Part shown: positions 8,246 through 17,096 of the stretch, piece after piece
Layout: each line of letters begins with the position of its first letter
Numbering within the stretch: the stretch's first letter is position 1
DNA from: Acinetobacter sp. HR7
GTDB taxonomy: Bacteria > Pseudomonadota > Gammaproteobacteria > Pseudomonadales > Moraxellaceae
Direction of reading: 5' to 3'
Assembly (NCBI RefSeq): GCF_000773685.1
Contig: NZ_JPQO01000195.1
Span: 1 to 41,446, forward strand
Length of the DNA: 41,446 bases
Position numbers and translations under genes: made by a program
The notes under the pieces: generated by a model
The model's input: the letters and a program-made list of their open reading frames with translations, nothing else
Database searches by the model: none
What the model was told of the DNA's origin: nothing

Positions 8246-11200
8246 ATGAAAACAAAATATAAAAAATTAACAGTCGCTGTTCATTCAGCAATTATGACCT
8301 CTTTAATTTGTTCTGCTTTACCTAGTTTTGCAAGTGATGTGGAGTTATATAAGGCACCTCGAAGTTCAGATACAACTATCATGTTTATGATGGATGTATC
8401 TGGAAGTATGGACTTCTGTGATAATGGAAGCAGTACACCAAGTAAGAGTCTGTGTACTGGCAGCCGGAAAACACGGCTTGAATTACTAAAAGAAGGTATG
8501 ATTAATCTATTACTTGGTAATGAGTCTAAAGGGGTTGAGCCGCTTCCTGATAAATTGTGGGTTGGTTTGTCTGAATTTGGGCATAATACGGGTCGAATTA
8601 AGCTGGAAGCTAAATCACTTGGTTCATCTGACAATTTAGGCACTAAAGAAATTTATAGAATAGTTGTGCCAAGTACATATACTGGTACTCGAGTTCAAAC
8701 AAGAACCTCGAAAAGAACTCTATTAAGGCAAAGAACTCTTGAAACAACTGAAAGTAGAATTAGAGTAGGGAAACAAACAAGTGATAGAACAAGAAGAAAT
8801 AGTAGTTCTAGTTGGAGAGCATGGGGAGACTGGTCTGCAATATCCTGGACTAATAATGGGCTATGGACTGAAAATGGACTTTATGTAGGTGGTAGTTGGG
8901 GGGATTGGACTAATCCAGCGTGGGGAAGTGAAGTTGTCACCGATTCTTCACCTACTGTTGAAGTAGTTCGAGGAGAGAGAGTAGTACAACAGTGTATAGA
9001 GTGGAATGCACCGAATGATAGTTCTAATTTATCCTGTAAAACTTGGGAAAATAGCATATTAACTCCTGAGCAGGTGACAGATAATTATACTTTGTATAGA
9101 GATATTGATAATAATTATACTTTCTCTAATTGGAATTCTATAACTAATTGGAATGAAATCTCCATTAGTGAAGGAAATGTAAGTTCAACTACTACTGGAT
9201 CAACAGCTGTATCTGGTAGTACCACTTCAGCAGATGTTTATGGTACACCAGGGACCCCATATAGTTGTGGTGCTAATTGCCAGCGACAAGAAAGAACTGT
9301 TACTAGAACAGAAACTAGAACTGTAAGAAAGCAAGAGACTCAGCAAAGAACAGATATAAAGACTGAGGAGCGGACACAACAGGCTACCGCTGTTGCAAAT
9401 CAGATAAAAACGTATACAGGAACCGCTTATGATACCCATCGGAACAAAATGGTTCGTGCAGTAAAAGCTTTAAGCGCAGCTAACGGTACGCCTACAGCAT
9501 TTGCTTATGCGGAAGTAGGTGCCTATATGTTGGGTAAAACTACAAAAGGTATTAGTAATATCAGTGGTTTTAGTTCATCTAGTGGTAAAACTGCTATACA
9601 AAATGGAGATAACTATCTGGCACCCGCATCGGTGAATAGTAGTAAACAATGTAATACGCAAGGAATATATTTTCTTACTGATGGTGTTCCTGAATATACA
9701 CAAGATGTTTCAGCTAGATCCATAATGCAAAAATCTTTAGGGGATGATACTTCCTTTGATTGCACAAATACCTATTTAGGAAAGAAAAGTAATTATTATG
9801 ATAGAGGTGACCATGATAGAAAGAACTGGCAGTGTATAGGAGATTATGCTTATACGCTTCTGAACAATAATCCAACAGGTGTTGCTATTAAAACAGCTGT
9901 AGTTGGGTTTGGTGATTATATGTCAGGTGCTGTTTCAAACGATAACTATGTAAATGATATAGCGGATGCTCAGAAATGGGGAGAAATTGGAGGAGGTGGT
10001 TTTTATAAGGGGAGTGATGACCAAGCTGTAGTCAGCAGCGTTTTATCTTTCCTTAAAAAATTACAGAAATATATTCCTCCTGTCACAACGGGCTCAGTTA
10101 CTGTACCTGTCGATAATTTAGATACTCAGAATATTCAACCTTGGGGTTATTTTCCTCAATTTGATCCAGCACCTGATGCACAGGTAACCACATGGATTGG
10201 TAACTTAAAGAAATATAAAGTTGTTAACAATATTCTTCGCGATAAAAATAATAACAAAATTGTTGATGAAGAAACTGGTGTCAGTGTAGATAGTCCAGAA
10301 GACTATTGGGCTGATACATCTATTAAAAAAATGATTACTAAAATCAAAACTGTAAATAATGTTGAAATAGAAGAGGATATAGAGGTACTTGTAGGTGGTG
10401 CTTTAAGTCAGCTTAAACTTGGTATGAATAATAATGTAGAACGTAAAATTTTTACTGATCGAAAAATCACAGAGGATGGCCAGGTTACTACAGTTTCCAA
10501 TAACTCGAACTTATTACAGATTAAAACCAGTGATCTAAAAGTCCTTAATAATGTAAATAACTATGCTAAAGATCCTAAACGTGGATATATTGCAGCTTTA
10601 TTTGGCTATGACGTGACATCAGCTTTAGCGACTCAATTAGCAAGCAATACCACTGGAGCGCAAACAACCTTTAGCAATTTCTTGACTAATGCAAATGCGA
10701 CATTAAGACAAATGGGTGCAGTTATGCACTCTAAGCCAATATTGATTACACAAGAAGGTAAAACGAAGTTTGATACCCAGACAGGCGATTTAACCTATAT
10801 TAATCGAGATGATCTGATAGTCTTTGGTACAACCCAAGGTTTATTACATATTGTGCGTGCAGGTGATAGTGCTTCTGATTCTGATGCGGGCAAAGAAGTA
10901 TTTACTTTCGTGCCAAATGAAATGATTGAAAATCAGTATCAGGGCTTTTTAAATCAGCTTCAACAAGGCAATTTATTGAAATATGGTATAGATGGACAAT
11001 GGACAGCCTATACTGAATACGCAACTCAAAGCGGTAGTTCTGCAAATGAGCCTGTAGTGAGTGTTAAGAATGGTAAACAGTGGCTTTATGGCGGTCTCAG
11101 AATGGGAGGCAGAAGCTATTATGCTCTGGATTTATCTGATGTCACTTCATCAGGTGGAACACCAAAAATCAAATTTAGAATTGATCCACAGAGCGCGGCA

Positions 11201-12316
11201 GCATATAGCCCATTAAGTTATATGGGACAAAGTTGGTCAAAACCAACGATTACCTGGGTGAACTGGAAAGGTACACGTAAGTTAGTCATGATCGTAGGTG
11301 GTGGTTATGACGATGCTTATGAGAATTTAAATTTCCGACCTTCATCAAGTACAGATAAAGGTGCTGGTGTATATGTATTTGATGCAGAAGATGGTTCTCT
11401 GCTCTGGTGGGCGAGTGCGCATGCTGATGAAAGCGCAGCTTCTTCTGATTCGCTGCATGTTGCAAACATGAAGCGTAGTGTGGTCAGTCAAATTAAAGCT
11501 ATTGATAGAAATAATGATGGTCTTGCAGATCACTTATACTTTGGGGACTTAGGTGGTCAATTATGGCGAGTCGATTTGGATTCATCAAAATCAGCAGGTG
11601 AAAGTACTAATTTTGCCAAACGTGCTGTCCGAATTATGGATATGTCTACATCATCAAATGTTCCGCGTTTTTATAGCACGCCAACATTTAGTGTTCATAA
11701 TGAGGGCAATGGATTATTTGGTGTAGTGACAATTGGCTCAGGTAACCTAAGTTTCCCAATGTCTGAATCAGATCAGAGTGATGCGCTGTATGTTGTTTAT
11801 GATAAGGATGTCACCAAGAGAAACTTGCCTGTAATGTCTGATAGTGAGCTAACTACAGTAGATGTAAGTGTTTCAGGTTCTGGCGGTAATAAATTAGTTG
11901 AAAATGCTGATGGTAATACTGCTACAACCTTAATATATGGTGGATGGTATTATCCTTTAGCTAATAAGAACCGTATCTTAAATGACAACGTCGTGATTGC
12001 TAACGATTTATATACCAGTGTTTTTGATGCTACAGTGGATATTGATGACGTAAATTGCTACGGCGGCGTACGAGGGAAAAGTGTTGCCAAACAATTCTGT
12101 TTACCTTATGGCCAATGTTTAAAGAAAAATGCTGATGGAAGCTATGAACAAGAATCGCGTCCAGATGATATCGAATTAGGTAAAGGAAATATTGGTATCA
12201 GTTTTGGTGGTATCGACAAAAAACGTGGCTTGGTTTTGAACTTACCAACAGATAAAACCCTGAAAACATATCAAGGTAAGACGAAATTTATTTCACAGCG
12301 TTGGTATGAGCGCTAG
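8246..12316 (+). CDS. pilY1: PilY1/ComC-type pilus tip adhesin with large VWA insertion
   Basis: A 1356-residue secreted PilY1 (Neisseria PilC, Acinetobacter ComC). A signal peptide spans residues 1 to about 30. A von Willebrand A domain follows with a complete MIDAS: DVSGS at 50-54, a Thr at 415 or 417 in NGTPTAF, and D479 in FLTDG. Between MIDAS elements sits an insertion of about 245 residues (145-390) rich in W, S, T, R and E. The C-terminal half is the PilC-type beta-propeller with an EF-hand-like Ca2+ loop DRNNDGLAD (1087-1095). PilY1 caps the pilus and governs retraction, adhesion and transformation. The TTG at 8231 is rejected: the ATG at 8246 has GGGG upstream and a proper signal peptide. 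Confidence 0.9.
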   Translation: MKTKYKKLTVAVHSAIMTSLICSALPSFASDVELYKAPRSSDTTIMFMMDVSGSMDFCDNGSSTPSKSLCTGSRKTRLELLKEGMINLLLGNESKGVEPLPDKLWVGLSEFGHNTGRIKLEAKSLGSSDNLGTKEIYRIVVPSTYTGTRVQTRTSKRTLLRQRTLETTESRIRVGKQTSDRTRRNSSSSWRAWGDWSAISWTNNGLWTENGLYVGGSWGDWTNPAWGSEVVTDSSPTVEVVRGERVVQQCIEWNAPNDSSNLSCKTWENSILTPEQVTDNYTLYRDIDNNYTFSNWNSITNWNEISISEGNVSSTTTGSTAVSGSTTSADVYGTPGTPYSCGANCQRQERTVTRTETRTVRKQETQQRTDIKTEERTQQATAVANQIKTYTGTAYDTHRNKMVRAVKALSAANGTPTAFAYAEVGAYMLGKTTKGISNISGFSSSSGKTAIQNGDNYLAPASVNSSKQCNTQGIYFLTDGVPEYTQDVSARSIMQKSLGDDTSFDCTNTYLGKKSNYYDRGDHDRKNWQCIGDYAYTLLNNNPTGVAIKTAVVGFGDYMSGAVSNDNYVNDIADAQKWGEIGGGGFYKGSDDQAVVSSVLSFLKKLQKYIPPVTTGSVTVPVDNLDTQNIQPWGYFPQFDPAPDAQVTTWIGNLKKYKVVNNILRDKNNNKIVDEETGVSVDSPEDYWADTSIKKMITKIKTVNNVEIEEDIEVLVGGALSQLKLGMNNNVERKIFTDRKITEDGQVTTVSNNSNLLQIKTSDLKVLNNVNNYAKDPKRGYIAALFGYDVTSALATQLASNTTGAQTTFSNFLTNANATLRQMGAVMHSKPILITQEGKTKFDTQTGDLTYINRDDLIVFGTTQGLLHIVRAGDSASDSDAGKEVFTFVPNEMIENQYQGFLNQLQQGNLLKYGIDGQWTAYTEYATQSGSSANEPVVSVKNGKQWLYGGLRMGGRSYYALDLSDVTSSGGTPKIKFRIDPQSAAAYSPLSYMGQSWSKPTITWVNWKGTRKLVMIVGGGYDDAYENLNFRPSSSTDKGAGVYVFDAEDGSLLWWASAHADESAASSDSLHVANMKRSVVSQIKAIDRNNDGLADHLYFGDLGGQLWRVDLDSSKSAGESTNFAKRAVRIMDMSTSSNVPRFYSTPTFSVHNEGNGLFGVVTIGSGNLSFPMSESDQSDALYVVYDKDVTKRNLPVMSDSELTTVDVSVSGSGGNKLVENADGNTATTLIYGGWYYPLANKNRILNDNVVIANDLYTSVFDATVDIDDVNCYGGVRGKSVAKQFCLPYGQCLKKNADGSYEQESRPDDIELGKGNIGISFGGIDKKRGLVLNLPTDKTLKTYQGKTKFISQRWYER

Positions 12317-12326
12317 GAGAAATTTT

Positions 12327-12779
12327 ATGCAGGATAGCAAAGGTTTCACCTTGATTGAGCTAATGATTGTGGTAGTGATTCTTGCGATCATTGCTGCAAT
12401 CGCTATACCAAGCTATAAGGAAACCATCAGGAAAAATAATGAGGCGAAAGCTCAGCAGGAAATATTAAAAGTTGCTGAGCAATTAGAACGGTATCGTGCC
12501 AGAAATTTTAATTATCGAAATTTCACTACCACGAATGTGATGCTTCCTGATGGATATAGTTTAAATATCTATGATTTAGATAGTACAAATAAAGGGTTGA
12601 GTGATGGAGTTCAAGGACGAGGATGGTTTATTAAAGTAGAGCCGCCATCCGATCCTAAAAACTATTATTTTCTTATGAGTAGCACAGGTTTAAAGTGTAA
12701 ATCACGTTTAGAGAGTGATGTGGATTTTAAATGTGAGCCTTGGAATGATAGTGCTCAAACAGGAAGTCAGCCATGGTAA
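12327..12779 (+). CDS. pilE: Type IV pilin PilE-like (ComE/ComF-type)
   Basis: A 150-residue type IVa pilin-like protein: leader [26 protein letters not shown], then a globular domain ending with two cysteines about 10 residues apart (KCKSR, FKCEP), the expected D-region disulfide. AGGAGA at 12315-12320 selects the ATG at 12327. The gene follows pilY1 directly. In A. baylyi pilin genes comE and comF stand at this position and are required for DNA uptake; which one this corresponds to cannot be settled by eye. Confidence 0.85.
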   Translation: MQDSKGFTLIELMIVVVILAIIAAIAIPSYKETIRKNNEAKAQQEILKVAEQLERYRARNFNYRNFTTTNVMLPDGYSLNIYDLDSTNKGLSDGVQGRGWFIKVEPPSDPKNYYFLMSSTGLKCKSRLESDVDFKCEPWNDSAQTGSQPW

Positions 12780-13216
12780 ATGATAAAGGTTTCACATTAG
12801 TTGAATTAATGATTGTAGTGGCAATAATTGGAATTTTAGCTGCTATCGCTTATCCAAGCTATACTCAATATGTTGTTAAAGCTAACCGTGTCGATGCTCA
12901 AGCTGAAATGACCAGGATTGCTGGATTATTACAACGCTATAAAGTACTTAATTCCTCTTATGTCAAAGCCAATGGAAATGCTTTGACCTTAGGTGATCTG
13001 GGGGTGTCATCGGATTATCCGAATGCTTCAAAAAAACTGTATGAATTTGAACTTTCTGATGTGACTGGAGATACGTGGTTATTGACTGCCAAGCCGGTGG
13101 CATCGAGCACTCAGAATGGCAATGGCGAATTGGTATTAAACTATCAAGGATACAGGTGTTGGACTAAAGGTTCCTCCTGTACCCCTACAGCAACTTCCAA
13201 CTGGGACGGCCGCTAA
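12773..13216 (+). CDS. pilE: Second type IV pilin PilE-like (ComF/ComE-type)
   Basis: A 147-residue pilin overlapping the preceding pilin gene by 7 bp, with AGGAAG at 12761-12766 as ribosome binding site. The leader MVNDKG is followed by [20 protein letters not shown]. The C-terminal cysteine pair is CWTKGSSC. The two adjacent pilins share the helix but differ in the globular part, so this is either an old tandem duplication or two specialised minor pilins. It is the last gene of the operon, and a terminator follows. Confidence 0.85.
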   Translation: MVNDKGFTLVELMIVVAIIGILAAIAYPSYTQYVVKANRVDAQAEMTRIAGLLQRYKVLNSSYVKANGNALTLGDLGVSSDYPNASKKLYEFELSDVTGDTWLLTAKPVASSTQNGNGELVLNYQGYRCWTKGSSCTPTATSNWDGR

Positions 13217-13261
13217 TCTAAATTCAAAATTGTGGATAAACACTTTTTGATCTTTCCCTTT

Positions 13262-13293
13262 AGGCGAATATATCGTAAAATATTCGCCTTTTT
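13262..13293 (+). terminator. Terminator after the minor-pilin operon
   Basis: AGGCGAATA (13262-13270) pairs perfectly with TATTCGCCT (13281-13289), a 9-bp stem with a 10-nt loop and a T run. It separates the pilin operon from rpsP. Confidence 0.88.
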
Positions 13294-13341
13294 AGTTCAT
13301 TCGAACTTAAAAAGCTTTGTTTAACATGTGAGAGTATTAAC

Positions 13342-13599
13342 ATGGTCGTAATTCGTCTAGCACGCGGTGGTGCTAAAAAACGTCCGTTCTATCAAGTTGT
13401 TGTAACTGATAGCCGCAATGCGCGTGACGGTCGTTTCATCGAACGTATTGGCTTCTTCAACCCTACAGCTCAAGGTAAAGCAGAAAAACTTCGTTTAGAT
13501 GCTGACCGTTTTGCACACTGGGTTGCTCAAGGCGCTCAACCTTCTGAACGTGTTGCTTCTTTAGCTGCTCAAGCTAAGAAAGCTGCAGCTGCTGCATAA
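13342..13599 (+). CDS. rpsP: 30S ribosomal protein S16
   Basis: An 85-residue S16 starting [20 protein letters not shown], which is diagnostic. It binds 16S rRNA early in 30S assembly. It is the first gene of rpsP-rimM-trmD-rplS, the standard gamma-proteobacterial order, with rimM 29 bp downstream. The C-terminus is alanine/lysine-rich, and codon use is clearly more biased and GC-richer than in the preceding pilin operon. Confidence 0.98.
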   Translation: MVVIRLARGGAKKRPFYQVVVTDSRNARDGRFIERIGFFNPTAQGKAEKLRLDADRFAHWVAQGAQPSERVASLAAQAKKAAAAA

Positions 13600-13628
13600 T
13601 TTTTAACGAATTAGGTAGTAGTGAGCCC

Positions 13629-14177
13629 ATGACACCAACACAGAATGTTCCCGAAGATCGTATTCAGATTGGACAGTTACGTTCAGCATATGGATTAAAT
13701 GGGTGGCTCTGGGTTTATTCCAACACGGAACCTATGAGCAACATGTTTGACTATCTTCCTTGGTACATTGAGACCAAAGCAGGTTGGCAAACTGTAGATG
13801 TAAAACGTTGGAAACCACATGGCAAAGGTCTGGTTGTTTCGCTGAAGGGTGTGACTGATCGCACAGCAGCAGATAACTTGGTTGGCGCAAATATCTGGAT
13901 ATCAAAATCGCAACTGCCTCAACCGGGTGTGGACGAGTACTACTGGTCAGATTTGAAAGGCTTAACCGTGTTAGGTCTGGATGAAAATGAGCAGGAAGTG
14001 AATCTCGGTCAAATCCATGAACTGTTTGAAACAGGTGCCAATGACGTAATGGTGGTTCGCGCTACTGCTGACAGCGTCGATGGTGAAGAGCGAATGATTC
14101 CATGGCATAAAGATGTGGTACAGCGAGTTGATCTCGAAGCTGGTCGTATTTACGTTAATTGGGGCGTGGATTATTAA
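13629..14177 (+). CDS. rimM: 16S rRNA processing/ribosome maturation factor RimM
   Basis: A 182-residue RimM. It binds S19 and assists maturation of the 30S head and processing of 16S rRNA. The N-terminal domain contains [20 protein letters not shown], and the C-terminal PRC-barrel domain carries the [10 protein letters not shown] and MIPWHKDVV motifs. It sits between rpsP and trmD as usual; only 41 bp separate its stop from the trmD start. Confidence 0.97.
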   Translation: MTPTQNVPEDRIQIGQLRSAYGLNGWLWVYSNTEPMSNMFDYLPWYIETKAGWQTVDVKRWKPHGKGLVVSLKGVTDRTAADNLVGANIWISKSQLPQPGVDEYYWSDLKGLTVLGLDENEQEVNLGQIHELFETGANDVMVVRATADSVDGEERMIPWHKDVVQRVDLEAGRIYVNWGVDY

Positions 14178-14218
14178 TCCTGTCAAAATTAATGCAGCAG
14201 GAAAATGAGGAGTCTGCG

Positions 14219-14968
14219 GTGTTCTTTGCAGTCATAACGCTTTTTCCTGAAATGTTTGAAGCGATTACAGCCTACGGCATTAGCGGGCGCGCAGCAAAAC
14301 GTGACTTGATACAGATTTATTGTATTAATCCACGGGAATTTGCTGAAGGGAATTACAAACGGGTGGATGAACGTCCATTTGGTGGTGGTCCCGGTATGGT
14401 GATGATGGCTGAGCCTCTGGCGAAAGCAATAAACCGTGCCAAAGAGCTTGCAGCGCAAGCGGGAGCAGTTCATGTTCCTGTGGTGTATATGTCACCACAA
14501 GGAAAAACCTTAAATGAACCTGCGGTACAAGAGTTCGTAAACTATGACGGATTGATTGTACTTTGTGGTCGTTATGAAGGTGTCGATGAACGTTTAATCC
14601 AGAAATACGTTGATCAGGAATGGTCAATAGGTGATTACGTGTTATCGGGTGGTGAGCTTCCTGCGATGGTTCTGTTAGACAGCATTATCCGGAGACTTCC
14701 GGGTGCGATGTCCGACGAACAATCACACGTTCAAGACTCATTTGTGGATGGTCTTTTAGATTGCCCACAATATACCAAGCCAGACCATTTTGAAGGTATG
14801 GATGTGCCAGAAGTATTGAAATCGGGACATCATGCCAATATTGAAAAATGGCGGTTTTTGCAGCGTTATCAGCGCACTTTGGAACGCCGGCCCGAGCTGG
14901 TGGAAAAAGTGGAACTGACCAAGCAGCAAAAGAAATGGCTAGCAGATTTGCAAGGTCACAATAACTAA
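14219..14968 (+). CDS. trmD: tRNA (guanine37-N1)-methyltransferase
   Basis: A 249-residue TrmD, the SPOUT-class enzyme that makes m1G37 in tRNAs with G36G37 and prevents +1 frameshifting. The trefoil-knot SAM-binding segments [12 protein letters not shown] and [16 protein letters not shown] are present, as is [12 protein letters not shown]. The frame is open from 14159, overlapping rimM, but GTG at 14219 has GAGGAG at 14207-14212 with good spacing and gives the usual N-terminus [13 protein letters not shown]. An ATG at 14192 is the alternative start. Confidence 0.96.
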   Translation: MFFAVITLFPEMFEAITAYGISGRAAKRDLIQIYCINPREFAEGNYKRVDERPFGGGPGMVMMAEPLAKAINRAKELAAQAGAVHVPVVYMSPQGKTLNEPAVQEFVNYDGLIVLCGRYEGVDERLIQKYVDQEWSIGDYVLSGGELPAMVLLDSIIRRLPGAMSDEQSHVQDSFVDGLLDCPQYTKPDHFEGMDVPEVLKSGHHANIEKWRFLQRYQRTLERRPELVEKVELTKQQKKWLADLQGHNN

Positions 14969-14987
14969 TTATTGTCGTCCGAGCGCA

Positions 14988-15144
14988 TACTGAAACAATC
15001 ATGTTTCCAGTATTTAAGAATTAGGCTCTTTATGCATTGAAGTGGTCAAGCATAAAGGGAAAGATAACCGGGTCTATGCGATTTAGCCTCTATACCCAGT
15101 GGAACTCAGACCTCTTCTGACCCACACATTATTGGAGATACCCC
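14988..15144 (+). promoter_or_regulatory. Structured leader before rplS (possible cis-regulatory RNA)
   Basis: The 176-bp gap between trmD and rplS is long for this operon and full of pairing. TACTGAAACA (14988-14997) pairs with TGTTT-C-CAGTA (15002-15012) apart from one bulged base. CTTTATGC (15028-15035) pairs perfectly with GCATAAAG (15050-15057). A weaker GGGTCTAT/ATACCC pairing follows. It could be an autoregulatory or attenuation leader for L19. Function is inferred from structure alone. Confidence 0.4.
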
Positions 15145-15516
15145 ATGAGCGGTAAACATCCTTTAGTACAAGCTGTTGAAAATGCACAGTTGAAACAAGA
15201 TATCCCTGCTTTTGCACCAGGTGACACAGTAGTTGTTCAAGTAAAAGTAAAAGAAGGTGACCGTGAGCGTTTACAGGCGTTTGAAGGCGTTGTAATTGCT
15301 AAGAAAAACCGTGGTTTGAACTCTGCGTTCACAGTACGCAAAATCTCTAGCGGCGTTGGTGTTGAGCGTGTATTCCAAACTCACTCTCCAATCGTTGCTA
15401 AAATCGAAGTGAAACGTCGTGGTGACGTTCGTCGTGCTAAACTTTACTACCTACGCGAACTGTCTGGTAAAGCTGCACGTATTCGTGAAAAATTACCAGC
15501 TCGTAAACAAGGTTAA
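15145..15516 (+). CDS. rplS: 50S ribosomal protein L19
   Basis: A 123-residue L19 containing [20 protein letters not shown] and the conserved [20 protein letters not shown] region. L19 sits at the 30S-50S interface. GGAGAT 9 nt upstream gives a good ribosome binding site. It ends the rpsP operon, with its own structured leader and a strong terminator. The last residues, KLPARKQG, are basic as expected. Confidence 0.98.
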   Translation: MSGKHPLVQAVENAQLKQDIPAFAPGDTVVVQVKVKEGDRERLQAFEGVVIAKKNRGLNSAFTVRKISSGVGVERVFQTHSPIVAKIEVKRRGDVRRAKLYYLRELSGKAARIREKLPARKQG

Positions 15517-15542
15517 TTTTGACCTTGCTTTAAAGCGAAAAA

Positions 15543-15567
15543 ATGCGCCGTTTGGCGCATTTTTTTA
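15543..15567 (+). terminator. Terminator after rplS
   Basis: ATGCGCC (15543-15549) and GGCGCAT (15554-15560) form a stem with a 4-nt loop followed by a T8 run. The A-rich left flank may let it also serve the convergent lipase gene. Confidence 0.9.
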
Positions 15568-15577
15568 TGCCTGAATT

Positions 15578-16564
15578 TTATAAACCTTGCTGTTTTAGAC
15601 GGTTGGCATGCTGACGGTAAACATCTACCGGATCTGGTGCGAACAGTGCTTTTAAACCCAGTACCTGGTTCACTTCATCCAGATGGTTCCAGTTATAGTC
15701 ATCACGGATGGTTTTACCAAATTTGGCACTACAGCGTGGTACCAGACCATCATTATCTCGGCCACCATTGATGAGCAGACTAGTTGCTTTCAAGATGCTG
15801 TCAGGATCAAGTAAGTTAGTGACGGTACCTGTACCCGTAAAGGAATAATTGTAAATCACGCCATTCGCATGTTTCCATGTAGGAGCACCTTCACCACAAT
15901 TGCTTGGAACACCTTGAGGATAAAGCTGATTGAATTTAGCGGCACCTTGAGTACTCAGGCTTTCTGCACTCGCCAGTGAGTTATGTGGGAAGCTGTTTGG
16001 ATCCAGACCCTGCGCCCAGGTAATGGTTCTAGATAATAAATTCACCACACTTACCACAGGCGTTTCCAAGATCGGGGCAGCATCCCGAATGGTTAAAATC
16101 AGATCCGAAACAGGGGAACCTTTGTTGGTTGCACCAACAGCCGTCAGTGAAGCGACAAATTTAGGTTTAACCCCAGCCACATAGCGGATGGTTGGACCGC
16201 CATGGGAATGGCCGATCAGATTGACCTTATCAGCACCGGTGATGGCACGGATTTCTTTTACTTGTTCTAATAATTGTTCACCACGAATTTCGGTCGAGTT
16301 AAACGGTGAAACGCGGGTCGCCCAGACATTGGCACCATTACGCGCTAAATCAGGCAAAATCTGATACCAGTAGTCCAGACCAAACTGATCGGTACCTACA
16401 GTGATAAAGCCAGCCATCCCGTGGGTGAACACAATTGGATATTTGGTTTTGGCATAGGTGGAACTGGCTTTTGCAGTGACCTGTTTTGCCTGGGTTGAAG
16501 CCTGTACATTAAAGCAGGTACCCGCCAATACGAGGCTTGCTGCCAAGAGTTTAATTTTCATCAT
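15578..16564 (-). CDS. lipA: Secreted triacylglycerol lipase (foldase-dependent family I)
   Basis: A 328-residue lipase with a Sec signal peptide (about 1-23, ending VQAS). The nucleophile elbow GHSHGG places the catalytic Ser at 120, and THGMAGF forms the oxyanion loop. Asp in GGRDNDGLVP and His in NWNHLDEVNQ complete the triad and the Ca2+ site. Two cysteines (SNCGEG, VPRCSA) probably form the single disulfide of Pseudomonas/Acinetobacter-type lipases. These enzymes are folded in the periplasm by a membrane foldase and exported by the type II system. The foldase gene lies upstream on the same strand, beyond a 532-bp gap with a terminator. Either of two adjacent ATGs could start translation. 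Confidence 0.93.
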   Translation of the reverse strand: MMKIKLLAASLVLAGTCFNVQASTQAKQVTAKASSTYAKTKYPIVFTHGMAGFITVGTDQFGLDYWYQILPDLARNGANVWATRVSPFNSTEIRGEQLLEQVKEIRAITGADKVNLIGHSHGGPTIRYVAGVKPKFVASLTAVGATNKGSPVSDLILTIRDAAPILETPVVSVVNLLSRTITWAQGLDPNSFPHNSLASAESLSTQGAAKFNQLYPQGVPSNCGEGAPTWKHANGVIYNYSFTGTGTVTNLLDPDSILKATSLLINGGRDNDGLVPRCSAKFGKTIRDDYNWNHLDEVNQVLGLKALFAPDPVDVYRQHANRLKQQGL

Positions 16565-17096
16565 GATGACCTCTATTGTTGTTTTCTAAAGGCTGTCCTA
16601 GCCATGTTTTACTTAGTCCAATCAGCTATTGTTGTTGTGAGAAAGTACTTTCCTGATATTGAAGAACATTCCGATTGATATGAATTCCCTTAAATACTGA
16701 TGCTGAATTAGCGTTGAACGTCTGAATTTAAAAATACCGTCTTTATCCTCAAACAAAGAACAAATGAATTTTACGCCAGCGTATTTTTTCATGCTGATAG
16801 GGCAAAGCCATATCATTTGAGGTCAGGAGCAGGCTTTAAAAATAGATAAATGGTAAAGACTGATGAGAGTACATTGTTTTAAAATTTAAGTTATTGAAAA
16901 TTAATAATTATTATGAAATTATTGTATGAAAACTATATTGTAAGAAATCATGATTTAACATTTAAATAGATGAATGGCATTCATTTTTAATCAGCTTGAA
17001 TAATCAGTCGGGATGTTTAGGTGAAAATGGCAGAATTTCAAAATAAAAAAAGGTTATAACTGATCTCGTTACAACCTCTAAAAAATTTAGAAAATG
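16565..17096 (-). other. Long leader/intergenic region between foldase and lipase genes
   Basis: This 532-bp AT-rich stretch has no convincing gene. A 64-codon frame at 16622-16816 lacks a ribosome binding site and recognisable features. The region holds the foldase terminator (17045-17076) and a perfect 7-1-7 inverted repeat, ATGAATG-G-CATTCAT (16970-16984), that could be an operator. It must carry the lipase promoter, but no single -35/-10 pair stands out. Confidence 0.5.
17045..17076 (-). terminator. Terminator after the lipase foldase gene
   Basis: On the minus strand GGTTGTAAC and GTTATAACC (17052-17060 and 17068-17076) form a 9-bp stem with one G-U pair and run into T7 (17045-17051). 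The foldase transcript probably ends here rather than reading through into lipA. Confidence 0.75.

Noticed and set aside
5444..13216. Type II secretion pseudopilin operon
   Set aside because: The presence of PilV, PilW, PilX and PilY1 in this order is specific to type IV pili; no gspD/E/F-type genes are present.
16622..16816. 64-codon frame between lipase and foldase genes
   Set aside because: No ribosome binding site, no recognisable motif or membrane pattern, and it lies in a very AT-rich gap where chance frames are common.
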